Notes: generated by a model not told the origin, from the letters alone. Positions 53,656 to 62,881 are shown, counted from the first letter of the stretch. The stretch is 64,000 nt of DNA from Marinifilum sp965230805 (GCF_965230805.1 NZ_OZ246019.1:1054001-1118000), one strand, 5' to 3'. A program made the numbers and translations.

Positions 53656-55521
53656 ATGATATCATATTTACAGGTTGAAAACCTTAGCAAAAGTTACGGA
53701 GATCTTACCTTATTTGAAGGAATTGGATTTGGAGTTGGGCAAGGTCAAAAGATTGCTCTTATCGCAAAAAATGGCACTGGCAAAACTTCTCTTCTAAATA
53801 TTATTGCCGGCTTAGATTCTCAGGATTCCGGTGATGTTATTTTTCGTAACGATATCAAATTGGCTTATTTACAACAAAATCCGGATCTGGACAAGGGCAA
53901 TACAGTTCTTAACGAAGTTTTTAATTCTGATGATCCAGTTCTTTCTGTAATCCGTGAATACGAAAAAGTAATTGGAGAAAATGATCAAGAGAAAATGTCT
54001 GAGATCCTAGAAAAAATGGATCAATACAAGGCATGGGATTACGAAAACAAAGTCAAGCAAATTCTATCGAAATTGAAAATCACCAACTTCAATCAAGTAA
54101 TTGGCCAGCTTTCGGGTGGACAAAAAAAGAGAGTTGGACTGGCCAAGGTATTGATTACCGACCCGGATTTTCTGATTCTTGATGAGCCAACCAACCATTT
54201 GGATCTGGAAATGATTGAGTGGTTAGAAGAGTACCTGAACAAATCGAAAGGAACTCTTCTTATGGTAACTCACGATAGATACTTCCTTGACAGAGTATGC
54301 AATGAAATCATCGAAATGGATACCAATTCCATTTATACTTATAAAGGGAATTATTCCTATTACCTTGATAAAAGAGCCGAAAGAATTGAAAACATGAATG
54401 CCGAGGTAGGCAAAGCACAAAAGCTTTTGAAAACCGAACAGGAGTGGATGCGCAGAATGCCACAAGCCAGAGGTACAAAGGCGAAATATCGTATTGATGC
54501 TTTTCATGAGCTGAAGAAAAAGGCAGCCTCTGGTTTTAAAGAGGAAAGTATGGATTTGGATATCAAATCAGCTCGACTGGGAAAGAAAATATTAGAACTG
54601 GAAGGTTTGTACAAAAGTTTTGGTGATTTAAAAATTCTGGAAGATTTCAGCTATAAGTTTCAACGTGGCGAGAAAATTGGTATTGTTGGTAAAAACGGGA
54701 CAGGTAAATCAACATTCCTAAACATTATTACCCAAAATATTGAACCAGATGCCGGAACAATAGAAATAGGAGAAACGGTAATTTACGGTTATTACAAGCA
54801 GGATGGAATCACCATCAACGAAAATGAAAGAATTATTGATGTAATCAAGGACATTGCTGAATCCATCGATCTTGGTAATGGAAAGGTAATGTCGGCCTCA
54901 CAATTCCTTGAATACTTCCTGTTCCCTCCAAAGACACAGTACAACTATGTATCGAAATTAAGTGGTGGGGAAAAGCGTCGTTTGTATTTAATGACAGTTT
55001 TGATGAAAAATCCAAATTTCCTGATCTTGGATGAGCCTACCAACGATTTGGACATCATGACCCTGAATGTACTGGAAGAGTACCTGATGAACTTTAAAGG
55101 TTGTTTAATCATTGTTTCTCATGACCGTTACTTTATGGATAAAGTAGTTGATCAGATGTTTGCATTCGAAGGAATGGGTAAAATCAGGAATTTCCCAGGC
55201 AACTACACAATATACCGAAATACAATTAGCGAGGAGGAAAAAGAGCTCAAGAAAATCGAGAAACCTGCTAAACCTAAGAAGGAAAAACCCAAATCGAACA
55301 ATACCGCAAAAAAACTATCATTCAACGAAAAGCGAGAGTTTGAGAAGCTAGAAGTTGATTTGGAGGCATTAAGTTCGGAGAAAGAAGAATTGGAATCTGC
55401 AATGAGCTCAGGTTCTTTATCAACCGATGAGCTGATGCAAAAAGCAAGTAGAATTGAAGAGGTAATCAACTTGATTGATGAGAAAGAGTTAAGGTGGTTA
55501 GAATTAAGCGAGCGTGCTTAA
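53656..55521 (+). CDS. ABC-F family ATPase (Uup/EttA-like)
   Basis: 621 residues from ATG 53656. The open frame extends to 53515, but the conserved start ISYLQVENLSKSYGD begins here. Two ABC domains: Walker A AKNGTGKTSL (about 37-46) with signature LSGGQKKR and Walker B FLILDEPTNH; second Walker A GKNGTGKSTF, signature LSGGEKRRLY and LILDEPTND. The linker between carries the RMPQARGTKAKYR arm. A charged coiled-coil tail (about 560-621) resembles Uup. Translation factor or ribosome-associated ATPase, not a transporter. There is no transmembrane segment. Confidence 0.92.
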   Translation: MISYLQVENLSKSYGDLTLFEGIGFGVGQGQKIALIAKNGTGKTSLLNIIAGLDSQDSGDVIFRNDIKLAYLQQNPDLDKGNTVLNEVFNSDDPVLSVIREYEKVIGENDQEKMSEILEKMDQYKAWDYENKVKQILSKLKITNFNQVIGQLSGGQKKRVGLAKVLITDPDFLILDEPTNHLDLEMIEWLEEYLNKSKGTLLMVTHDRYFLDRVCNEIIEMDTNSIYTYKGNYSYYLDKRAERIENMNAEVGKAQKLLKTEQEWMRRMPQARGTKAKYRIDAFHELKKKAASGFKEESMDLDIKSARLGKKILELEGLYKSFGDLKILEDFSYKFQRGEKIGIVGKNGTGKSTFLNIITQNIEPDAGTIEIGETVIYGYYKQDGITINENERIIDVIKDIAESIDLGNGKVMSASQFLEYFLFPPKTQYNYVSKLSGGEKRRLYLMTVLMKNPNFLILDEPTNDLDIMTLNVLEEYLMNFKGCLIIVSHDRYFMDKVVDQMFAFEGMGKIRNFPGNYTIYRNTISEEEKELKKIEKPAKPKKEKPKSNNTAKKLSFNEKREFEKLEVDLEALSSEKEELESAMSSGSLSTDELMQKASRIEEVINLIDEKELRWLELSERA

Positions 55522-55597
55522 CGATAAACCTCTTTTAAATATTTGTTTTGAGAATGAATATAAAATTGAGAGCTTTATAGTTCTACAAAAAAGCTGA

Positions 55598-56941
55598 ATG
55601 AAAGATTTTACAAGCGGAAATGTAAGCAAACTTATTTTCAATTTTACCTTACCCATGTTATTGGGTAATGTGTTTCAACAACTGTATAATGTTGTTGACA
55701 GCATTGTTGTTGGTAAAGTTTTGGGTAAGGAAGCTCTGGCATCGGTGGGTGCATCATTTCCCATTATTTTTACCCTAATTGCATTGTTAATTGGCATTGG
55801 CTCGGGATTCTCGATTGTAATTTCTCAGTTTTACGGAGCCAAAGATATTGGAAGCGTTAAGCGTTCGATTGATACCATGTACATCTTTCTGTTTTTTGCA
55901 GGATTGGTCGTTTCCATTCTTGGTATTTATTACAGCAAAGAGCTATTTCTTTTGTTGCAATTACCAATTGAATTAATACCACAAGCAACAACATATCTGA
56001 ATGTATACATGGCAGGTATGATTTTGTTCTTTGGCTTTAGTGGTACAAGTTCGGTTCTTCGTGGATTGGGAGATTCTAAAACACCACTCTACTTTCTAAT
56101 CATCGCATCAGTATTCAATATATTGTTCGATGTTCTTTTTGTAATGATATTTAAATGGGGAATTGCCGGGGCGGCTTGGGCTACGGTAATTGCACAAGGA
56201 GGTGCTTTTATTTCAGGAATCATTTATTTGAATCGCACCCATAAAATCATGAAGTTCTCGTTGATGAAATTGGTTTTCGACAAAGAGCTGTTCATAAAAA
56301 GTTTGAAAATTGGATTGCCATCCGGAGTTCAACATACATTTGTTGCATTGGGTATGATGGCTTTACTCGGAATTGTGAACACCTTTGGCACAGATGTAAT
56401 TGCAGCCTATACAGCAGCCGGCCGAATTGATTCTTTGGCCATGATGCCTGCCATGAACTTTTCTCAGGCTGTTGCGGCTTTTGTAGGACAAAACCTTGGA
56501 GCAAATAAAATAGACAGGGTTCGAAAAGGATTCAAGGCTACATTTTTCATGTCAAATCTGTTTTGCCTGCTAATGACTGCAATTATTGTGATATTCGGTA
56601 GTCAACTCATGAAAATGTTTACAACAGATCCAAATGTTATTGCCATAGGTGAAAAATACTTGATCATTGTAAGTTCGTTTTATTTGCTGTTCTCTACCTT
56701 ATTCACCACTAACGGAGTTTTACGTGGTGCCGGAGATACTCTCATTCCCATGTTTATTACCTTGTTTTCTTTATGGATAATTCGAATTCCCGGGGCATAC
56801 TTTCTTTCTGCAGAAATTGGAGAAACCGGGATTTGGTGGTCGATTCCATTCGGATGGTCGATGGGAGCGCTTCTATCCTATTTGTATTATCTTACCGGAA
56901 AATGGAAAAGCAAATCAATCATTCAACATCCAACAAGCTAA
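55598..56941 (+). CDS. MATE family efflux transporter
   Basis: 447 residues, 12 transmembrane segments in two homologous halves (about 10-220 and 235-440). Typical phrases: L-P-M-L-L-G-N-V-F-Q-Q-L-Y-N-V-V-D, GIGSGFSIVISQFYGAKD near 70, GMILFFGFSGTSSVLRGLGD near 145 and FVGQNLGANKIDRVRKGF in the second half. Cation-coupled export of drugs or metabolites. Follows the ABC-F gene after 76 bp, possibly one transcript. Confidence 0.92.
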   Translation: MKDFTSGNVSKLIFNFTLPMLLGNVFQQLYNVVDSIVVGKVLGKEALASVGASFPIIFTLIALLIGIGSGFSIVISQFYGAKDIGSVKRSIDTMYIFLFFAGLVVSILGIYYSKELFLLLQLPIELIPQATTYLNVYMAGMILFFGFSGTSSVLRGLGDSKTPLYFLIIASVFNILFDVLFVMIFKWGIAGAAWATVIAQGGAFISGIIYLNRTHKIMKFSLMKLVFDKELFIKSLKIGLPSGVQHTFVALGMMALLGIVNTFGTDVIAAYTAAGRIDSLAMMPAMNFSQAVAAFVGQNLGANKIDRVRKGFKATFFMSNLFCLLMTAIIVIFGSQLMKMFTTDPNVIAIGEKYLIIVSSFYLLFSTLFTTNGVLRGAGDTLIPMFITLFSLWIIRIPGAYFLSAEIGETGIWWSIPFGWSMGALLSYLYYLTGKWKSKSIIQHPTS

Positions 56942-56978
56942 AAGTACATAATCGAAGTAGCATGATCAAACTCTTCGG

Positions 56979-57009
56979 TTTGCAAATCCATTTCATTCTC
57001 TTACCTTTG
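56979..57009 (+). promoter_or_regulatory. Bacteroidota promoter of yicC-gmk-nadD
   Basis: -33 TTTG at 56979-56982, 19-base spacer, -7 TACCTTTG at 57002-57009, a full match to the consensus. Start of transcription is expected about 57016, only some 14 bases before the ATG. Confidence 0.8.
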
Positions 57010-57029
57010 CGGAAATAAATATTTCGAAT

Positions 57030-57908
57030 ATGTTAATATCGATGACTGGCTTTGGTAAAGCCACTTTAGAGTTGGAAAACAAAAAGGTTTCCATCGAAAT
57101 TAAATCTCTAAACAGCAAACAACTGGATATAAATACCAGAATTCCGAATCTTTACAAAGAAAAAGATTTAGTTCTTCGAAACGAAATCAAGAATCAACTT
57201 GAACGTGGCAAAGTTGAACTTTCTATTTTTATTGAAAGTGTGGGTGCTGACAAAGAAACCAAAATCAACAAACCTATTGTTGAAGCCTACTACCAGCAAC
57301 TTCAGGAACTTTCGACAGAACTGGACATTCCATTAAATCAGGAACCTATTCTCCAGACCATTGTAAAACTGCCTGATGCTTTAAAAACAGAACATCAAGA
57401 GTTAGACGAAGAAGAATGGAATCAGATTTTTACAGGATTTAAATCCGCAATTTCTGACCTGAATGCTTTCAGAAAACAAGAAGGTGAAGCCTTACAGGAA
57501 GATATTTTTGAGAGAATCGCCAATATCGAAAAACTATTGGAAGAAGTTCCTCAATACGAAGAAAATCGAATTGAAACTGTAAAAACAAGAATCAACGATA
57601 ACTTAAATGATTTTATTGAAAAGCAAAATGTTGATAAGAATCGATTCGAACAGGAAATCATCTATTATCTTGAGAAATTAGATATTACCGAGGAAAAGGT
57701 TCGATTGGCAAATCATTGCAAGTACTTTATCGAAACTGCTAAAAATGGCAATTCTATCGGTAAAAAACTTGGTTTTATAGGTCAGGAAATTGGTCGAGAA
57801 ATCAACACTTTGGGTTCTAAAGCCAACGATTCTGATATCCAGAAAATCGTAATTCAGATGAAAGACGAGCTAGAAAAAATCAAAGAACAACTTCTTAACG
57901 TCTTGTAA
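57030..57908 (+). CDS. YicC/YloC family endoribonuclease
   Basis: 292 residues. Starts ISMTGFGKATLE after ML, the family signature, with IKSLNSKQLDINTRIPN near 28 and the C-terminal half GQEIGREINTLGSKANDSDI plus VIQMKDELEKIKEQLLNV. Members cleave RNA in a metal-dependent manner and influence sRNA decay. First gene of the yicC-gmk-nadD run, a conserved order in Bacteroidota. Confidence 0.95.
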   Translation: MLISMTGFGKATLELENKKVSIEIKSLNSKQLDINTRIPNLYKEKDLVLRNEIKNQLERGKVELSIFIESVGADKETKINKPIVEAYYQQLQELSTELDIPLNQEPILQTIVKLPDALKTEHQELDEEEWNQIFTGFKSAISDLNAFRKQEGEALQEDIFERIANIEKLLEEVPQYEENRIETVKTRINDNLNDFIEKQNVDKNRFEQEIIYYLEKLDITEEKVRLANHCKYFIETAKNGNSIGKKLGFIGQEIGREINTLGSKANDSDIQKIVIQMKDELEKIKEQLLNVL

Positions 57909-57930
57909 GATAAATCCAAAATTCAACAGT

Positions 57931-57962
57931 AGCGTAGGGTAATAAACTCTGCGCTTTTTTAT
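57931..57962 (+). terminator. Hairpin between yicC and gmk
   Basis: AGCGTAGGG and CTCTGCGCT (with G-T pairs) followed by TTTTTTAT. Probably a partial terminator that tunes expression of gmk and nadD. Confidence 0.6.
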
Positions 57963-57989
57963 AAATTTAAAAACAACACACAACTTAAT

Positions 57990-58556
57990 ATGTCGGGTAA
58001 ATTATTCATCTTTTCTGCCCCAAGTGGTTCTGGTAAAACCACAATCGTTCGCCATTTGCTAAAACAAGATTTTAATCTTGAATTTTCTGTATCGGCTACA
58101 AGTCGTGCCAGCAGAGGATCTGAAATAAATGGTAAGGACTACTATTTCCTAAGCATTGAAGAGTTCAAACAAAAAATAGCAAATGAGGAGTTCCTTGAGT
58201 GGGAAGAAGTGTATGATGATTGTTACTATGGAACCCTAAAAAGTGAAATTGATCGCATCAGGAATCGAGGCAACAATGTTGTTTTTGATGTAGATGTTGT
58301 TGGTGGAGTAAACATCAAAAAATATTATAAGGATGATGCTTTGGCTGTATTCATACAACCTCCTTCAATCGAAGAACTTGAGAAGCGTTTGAGAGGTCGT
58401 AAAACAGATTCTGAAGAAGTAATTGCTGAAAGAATCAAAAAGTTTAAATTTGAATTGAGCTTTGCCGATCAGTTTGATAAAGTGATTATAAACGACAATC
58501 TTGAGAGTGCTTTGAAAGAAGCGGAGAATACTTTAAGTGAATTCATTAAGCAATAG
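57990..58556 (+). CDS. gmk: Guanylate kinase
   Basis: 188 residues. Phosphorylates GMP to GDP with ATP. P-loop FSAPSGSGKTT at 7-17, GMP-binding SATSRASRGSEINGKDYYF near 36-54 and GRKTDSEEVIAERI near 133. Stop and nadD start are two bases apart, so they are coupled. Confidence 0.97.
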   Translation: MSGKLFIFSAPSGSGKTTIVRHLLKQDFNLEFSVSATSRASRGSEINGKDYYFLSIEEFKQKIANEEFLEWEEVYDDCYYGTLKSEIDRIRNRGNNVVFDVDVVGGVNIKKYYKDDALAVFIQPPSIEELEKRLRGRKTDSEEVIAERIKKFKFELSFADQFDKVIINDNLESALKEAENTLSEFIKQ

Positions 58557-58558
58557 GC

Positions 58559-59140
58559 ATGAAGTTAAAAATTGGATTATACTTCGGATCATTCAATCCA
58601 ATTCATATTGGACATTTGGCCATTGCAAATTATATGGCCGAATACTCCGATTTAGATCAGATCTGGTTTGTGGTAAGTCCTCAGAATCCTTTTAAGCAAA
58701 AAGGGAGTTTGCTAAACGATTATCATCGTCTGGAACTGGTAAATCGTTCTATAGAAAGATATCCCAAACTAAAAGTGTCAAATATAGAGTTTGGTTTGCC
58801 AAAACCATCCTATACAATAGATACATTAACCTACTTAAAAGAGAAACATAGCGATTACCATCTTTCCTTGATTATGGGTTCCGACAATCTAAAAAGCTTT
58901 GAAAAGTGGAAAAACTATGAACAAATTCTGAAAGAACATGATTTATACGTGTATCCGAGACCTGGCTTCAAAGATGATGATGTAACATTAAACGGCACAA
59001 TTCATTTGATTAAAGCTCCTCTGATGGAGATCTCATCTAGCTTCATTCGTAAGGCAATCAAGGAAAAGAAAGAGATTCCTTTTTTCATGCCCGAAGCAGC
59101 TTACAAGTATCTAAAAGAGATGCATTTCTACGAAAAGTAA
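58559..59140 (+). CDS. nadD: Nicotinate-nucleotide adenylyltransferase
   Basis: 193 residues. Adenylates nicotinate mononucleotide in NAD synthesis. The nucleotidyltransferase motif GSFNPIHIGHLAIAN at 10-24 and the ISSSFIRKAI motif near 163 are present, as is MGSDNLKSFEKWKNYEQIL in the middle. Last gene of the yicC-gmk-nadD operon. Confidence 0.97.
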   Translation: MKLKIGLYFGSFNPIHIGHLAIANYMAEYSDLDQIWFVVSPQNPFKQKGSLLNDYHRLELVNRSIERYPKLKVSNIEFGLPKPSYTIDTLTYLKEKHSDYHLSLIMGSDNLKSFEKWKNYEQILKEHDLYVYPRPGFKDDDVTLNGTIHLIKAPLMEISSSFIRKAIKEKKEIPFFMPEAAYKYLKEMHFYEK

Positions 59141-59168
59141 TCATGTCAGTATCAACATAAAATTACAG

Positions 59169-59310
59169 TCTCATTCTTTTGTTCTTAGAGACACCCCAAT
59201 TGGGTACCTCTACAAGGTTCGTATATAATTGGGGCTTTGCAACAGCCACCCTGCAATACTTTTAATAAAGGTCTTTACAGTGTTCTTAATCCTGCTAAAG
59301 ATGCATCCTT
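59169..59310. repeat. 140-bp duplicated element, copy 1
   Basis: Shared with 59701-59845 at roughly two thirds identity by eye. Common phrases: ACACCC.AATTGGG, TATATAATTGGGG, TTTTGCAA/CTTTGCAA, TTAATAAAGGT and ACAGTGTTC. CCCCAATT and AATTGGGG can pair within the copy. Confidence 0.7.
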
Positions 59311-59416
59311 CCTTATAAAAACTCGCCCAGACAAAGTCTATGGTTCTATTTTTTGACTTGACTAAACTCTAAATCCAATTTAGACTCATTATATACTAAA
59401 GCTGATAGAAAAACAA

Positions 59417-59440
59417 AAAGGCAGGTCCCCACCTGCCTTT
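59417..59440. terminator. Intrinsic terminator downstream of nadD
   Basis: AAAGGCAGGT, loop CCCC, ACCTGCCTTT then T. A perfect 10-bp stem, usable from both strands. Confidence 0.85.
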
Positions 59441-59508
59441 TCCTAACCCAAAATGATTTCCAATACGAAACTTTTTTAACCCTAAAACCTTATACAATTC
59501 ATATTGAA

Positions 59509-59560
59509 ATGCCGATTCGATCAACGTGCCTAACCACTACACTCCCGAATCGGAGTGCAA
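59509..59560 (-). other. tRNA-like inverted repeat
   Basis: CCGATTCG at 59511-59518 pairs with CGAATCGG at 59543-59550. On the minus strand the enclosed sequence reads GGAGTGTAGTGGTTAGGCAC, which resembles a tRNA D arm. Anticodon and T arms are absent. Possibly a deleted tRNA or a structured fragment. Confidence 0.3.
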
Positions 59561-59700
59561 AGGTAGATATTTTTTTTAAACCGCAAAGGAAATTGAAAAA
59601 TATTTTGATTTTTTTTAATCTCAAATCACATATTATACCATTTCTAAGCCAAAAGTTTCTATTCGATCACCATCATATACCACTATTCCCATGAAATCAA

Positions 59701-59845
59701 TCTCATGTTTTGTCTGTAGTGACACCCAAATTGGGCGTTTCTATATCTTTCTTATATAATTGGGGTAGTTTTGCAAGACCCCATCCGGCAATACCATTAA
59801 TAAAGGTTTTCACAGTGTTCGAAACCCTGTTAGTGATGTGTTCTG
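59701..59845. repeat. 140-bp duplicated element, copy 2
   Basis: Second diverged copy; see 59169. The spacing between copies is about 530 bp and the order of phrases is the same, so it is a direct repeat. Confidence 0.7.
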
Positions 59846-60053
59846 TTATTCTATTAAAATTATCGCTGTAACTATGGCTATACCTGTGTTTTTTCCCCTT
59901 AATTAAAAATCACTCATCTGTTTATAATTTTCCCCATTAGCCAGATGGGAGCCACCAGATCCAAATAATTATTTTAATCATGCTCGTTTCATAATAGAAC
60001 TGGCATAAAAAATAATTTGGCGAATACATCTACCGATAAATCATGTAAAAAAC

Positions 60054-60086
60054 AAAAGAGACTATCCAAGTGGGACAATCTCTTTT
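60054..60086 (-). terminator. Terminator of the 2-oxoacid oxidoreductase operon
   Basis: On the minus strand: AAAAGAGATTGTCC, loop, GGATAGTCTCTTTTG then T. It lies 31 bp beyond the gamma-subunit stop. Confidence 0.75.
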
Positions 60087-60117
60087 CTATTGAAATAAAT
60101 AGTTAGGTCTGTTTTAA

Positions 60118-60669
60118 TTACAAACTTAATATGGTCTCAACACTATCAATTCCTTTTTGAATGGCTTCAATATTTAATGGAATTAATTTGTGATGACGTT
60201 CTGGTAATGATTTCTCCAAACCTTTCTTAACATTATCGATTTTAACAATAGGTTTCACATTTAAAAAACCTCCTAAAATAATCATGTTAAAAGTCTTAGG
60301 ATTTCCCATTTCTGCAGCCAGTGCAGCTCCAGGGATCTTATAAATGTTTATATCTTCTCTTTCAGGATGACGGGTAATACCGTTTGGATCATATATCAAT
60401 GTTCCTCCTGGTTTAATATCGTTTTCAAATTTATCCATTGACTGTTGATTCAGGATGATAGCGGTATCAAACTTTTTCAAAACAGGTGAACTAATTCTGT
60501 CATCACTCAAGATTACTGTTACATTAGCAGTACCTCCACGCATCTCAGGACCATACGATGGCATCCATGATACTTCCTGATCTTGCATAATCCCCGAGTA
60601 AGCTAAAATTTTACCCATTGAAAGTACACCCTGACCACCAAATCCTGCAATGATAATTTCTTCTGTCAT
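60118..60669 (-). CDS. 2-oxoacid:ferredoxin oxidoreductase gamma subunit
   Basis: 183 residues. Start IIIAGFGGQGVLSMGKILAY is the gamma (PorC/KorC) signature, followed by SWMPSYGPEMRGGTANVTVI and SVDKFENDIKPGGTL-like text. It helps bind CoA and completes the enzyme that converts a 2-oxoacid plus CoA to acyl-CoA, CO2 and reduced ferredoxin. Last of four genes on this strand, 34 bp after the beta subunit. Confidence 0.93.
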   Translation of the reverse strand: MTEEIIIAGFGGQGVLSMGKILAYSGIMQDQEVSWMPSYGPEMRGGTANVTVILSDDRISSPVLKKFDTAIILNQQSMDKFENDIKPGGTLIYDPNGITRHPEREDINIYKIPGAALAAEMGNPKTFNMIILGGFLNVKPIVKIDNVKKGLEKSLPERHHKLIPLNIEAIQKGIDSVETILSL

Positions 60670-60703
60670 TTTTTTACAGTTTTTATTGATTTAAAATGGA
60701 GTT

Positions 60704-61477
60704 CTATTCATCTTTTAATGTACCCAATGGATAATACGGGAACATATTTTCTTTCATCCACTCGTTAGATTGAGTTGGAGATAATTTCCAACCAGAACTA
60801 CAAGTACCTACAATTTCGATGAAAGAAAGACCTTTTTTCTCTCTAGAATTTTCAAATCCTTTACGGATCGCTTTCTTCAACTTCCTAACCGCACCTGCAG
60901 TTTCGGCTGACTGACGAGTAACAAAACGTGTACCTGGAAGCAAGCTAACCATTTCACTAATCTTCATTGGGTGGCCAGTAGAAGCACAATCACGTCCGTA
61001 TGGAGAAGTTGCCGTTACCTGATCCTCCAAAGTAGTTGGTGCCATCTGACCACCTGTCATACCGTAAATTGCATTGTTTACAAATACAACTACAATGTTT
61101 TCGCCACGGTTACAAGCATGAATAATTTCAGCACATCCAATTGATGCTAGATCGCCATCACCTTGATAGGTGAAAACATATTTATCAGGCATTAAACGAG
61201 CTGTAGCTGTAGCCAAAGCCGGAGCACGTCCGTGAGCTGCCTGTTGCCAGTCGATATCTATATAATTATAGGCTAATACAGAACAACCCACAGGCGAAAC
61301 ACCAATTGTTTTATCCTGAATATCCATTTCTTCGATAACTTCGGCAATTACCTTGTGGATTACACCATGTGTGCAACCAGGGCAATAGTGCATTTCGTTA
61401 TCTAAAAGAACGTCAGTCTTCTTATAAACCAAGTTCTCTTCGCTAATAATATTATTGATTTCAGTTGTTGCTGTCAT
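60704..61477 (-). CDS. 2-oxoacid:ferredoxin oxidoreductase beta subunit (TPP-binding)
   Basis: 257 residues. Thiamine-diphosphate binding subunit: CPGCTHGVIHKVIAEV near 33, the TPP motif beginning GDGDLASIGCAEI and closing with VVVFVNNAIYGMTGGQ near 110-140. VorA/KorB type. The start lies three bases after the alpha subunit stop, so they are coupled. Confidence 0.93.
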   Translation of the reverse strand: MTATTEINNIISEENLVYKKTDVLLDNEMHYCPGCTHGVIHKVIAEVIEEMDIQDKTIGVSPVGCSVLAYNYIDIDWQQAAHGRAPALATATARLMPDKYVFTYQGDGDLASIGCAEIIHACNRGENIVVVFVNNAIYGMTGGQMAPTTLEDQVTATSPYGRDCASTGHPMKISEMVSLLPGTRFVTRQSAETAGAVRKLKKAIRKGFENSREKKGLSFIEIVGTCSSGWKLSPTQSNEWMKENMFPYYPLGTLKDE

Positions 61478-61480
61478 AAC

Positions 61481-62566
61481 TTATTCTCCCAAAATTTTTT
61501 CTTCCAATGCTTCCACAACTTCTTCTGGTGTTGGAATAATTCCACCATAACGTCCAAAGTGTTCTACCGCAACTTTACCTTCAACTGCCAACCTTACATC
61601 TTCAACCATTTGACCAGCACTCATTTCCACCGATAGTATACCCTTAACTTGTCCCAACATTTCTTGAATTTGTTTAGTTGGATAAGGGAATAGAGTTATA
61701 GGACGAATCAAACCAACTTTAATGCCTTTTTCTCTTGCAAGCTCTACAGATTTTTGGCAGATTCTTGCACTTGAACCATAAGCAACAAATAAATATTCAG
61801 CATCGTCGCACTCAAACTTCTCATAACGAACTTCGTTCTCTTCCATAGCGCGATATTTCGCCTGAAGTTTGTGGTTAAACACCTCTTGTTTAGCCGAATC
61901 TAAATCAAGAGAAGTAGATATATTTCGTTCGCTTCCAGCTTTTTTACCATTGGTTGCCCACGACCCAGAAATTTTCTCAATCTCTTCGTCAGTCCAACGA
62001 GGCTTATAATCAGCCAATTCAACTTTTTCCATCATCTGACCAATAACACCATCAGATAATATCATTGCCGGATTTAAATATTTAAATGAAAGCTCAAACC
62101 CTAAGTCAACAAAATCATTCATTTCCTGAACAGAAGCTGGTGCTAATACGATTAGTTTGTAATCACCGTGGCCACCACCTTTTACAGCTTGGAAATAATC
62201 TGACTGAGCAGGCTGAATTGTTCCCAAACCTGGGCCTCCTCTTACAATATTAACAATTAATGCAGGAAGTTCAGCACCTGCCAAATAAGTAATACCTTCT
62301 GCTTTCAAACTGATACCAGGACTTGAAGATGATGTCATTACTTTCTTTCCGCAAGAAGCTCCTCCATACACCATATTAATAGCAGCAACTTCACTTTCAG
62401 CTTGCAGAACCACCATACCAGTTTCATCTTCTGGCTTGCGGATCATTAGGGTCTCCATAATTTCGGATTGAGGAGTAATTGGATATCCGAAGTATCCATC
62501 GCAACCACAGCGAACTGCTGCTTCTGCAATTACCTCATTTCCTTTCATTAAACGAACGTCTCCCAT
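61481..62566 (-). CDS. 2-oxoacid:ferredoxin oxidoreductase alpha subunit
   Basis: 361 residues. VorB/KorA type: GCDGYFGYPITPQSEIMET near 22, EVAAINMVYGGASCGKKVMT near 60 and SSPGISLKAEGITYLAGAEL near 85. Substrate could be 2-oxoglutarate or a branched-chain 2-oxoacid; the two groups are hard to separate by eye. It would supply reduced ferredoxin and, with 2-oxoglutarate, a ferredoxin-linked alternative to SucAB. Confidence 0.93.
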   Translation of the reverse strand: MGDVRLMKGNEVIAEAAVRCGCDGYFGYPITPQSEIMETLMIRKPEDETGMVVLQAESEVAAINMVYGGASCGKKVMTSSSSPGISLKAEGITYLAGAELPALIVNIVRGGPGLGTIQPAQSDYFQAVKGGGHGDYKLIVLAPASVQEMNDFVDLGFELSFKYLNPAMILSDGVIGQMMEKVELADYKPRWTDEEIEKISGSWATNGKKAGSERNISTSLDLDSAKQEVFNHKLQAKYRAMEENEVRYEKFECDDAEYLFVAYGSSARICQKSVELAREKGIKVGLIRPITLFPYPTKQIQEMLGQVKGILSVEMSAGQMVEDVRLAVEGKVAVEHFGRYGGIIPTPEEVVEALEEKILGE

Positions 62567-62617
62567 TACGAATATTTTTATATTTTTTTTTGATTTCAGT
62601 AATACGTACTCATTGTA

Positions 62618-62845
62618 CTAGCTAGCCTTAGCTCTGTAAACTGTAATTACAGTATCAGGACAAACCAAACCACAGCTTGAACATCCAATACAAGCATCAG
62701 GATTGGCCATATGAGCATAATGATACCCCTTACCATTAACTCCTCTTGCCAGTTCGATAACCGCTGTTGGACAAGACACTACACAAAGACCGCATCCTTT
62801 ACATTTTTCGGTATCAACAACAATAGCACCTTTAAATTTTGCCAT
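62618..62845 (-). CDS. 2-oxoacid:ferredoxin oxidoreductase delta subunit (4Fe-4S)
   Basis: 75 residues. Two ferredoxin cluster motifs: C-K-G-C-G-L-C-V-V-S-C-P near 14-25 and C-I-G-C-S-S-C-G-L-V-C-P near 52-63. Delta subunit that passes electrons from the TPP site. First gene of the operon; a -7-like TACCTTTG lies upstream on the minus strand at 62882-62889. Confidence 0.93.
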   Translation of the reverse strand: MAKFKGAIVVDTEKCKGCGLCVVSCPTAVIELARGVNGKGYHYAHMANPDACIGCSSCGLVCPDTVITVYRAKAS

Positions 62846-62881
62846 ATTATTTATAATTAATAATTAAATATTTTCACTCTT

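Larger units (their letters stand above)
59141..60117. other. Non-coding block of about 980 bp between nadD and the 2-oxoacid oxidoreductase
   Basis: No gene supported. It contains two diverged copies of a 140-bp element (59169-59310 and 59701-59845), a strong terminator (59417-59440), a tRNA-like inverted repeat (59509-59560) and the terminator of the oxidoreductase operon (60054-60086). Bases 59964-59984 repeat a phrase seen at 30865-30885. Confidence 0.6.
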
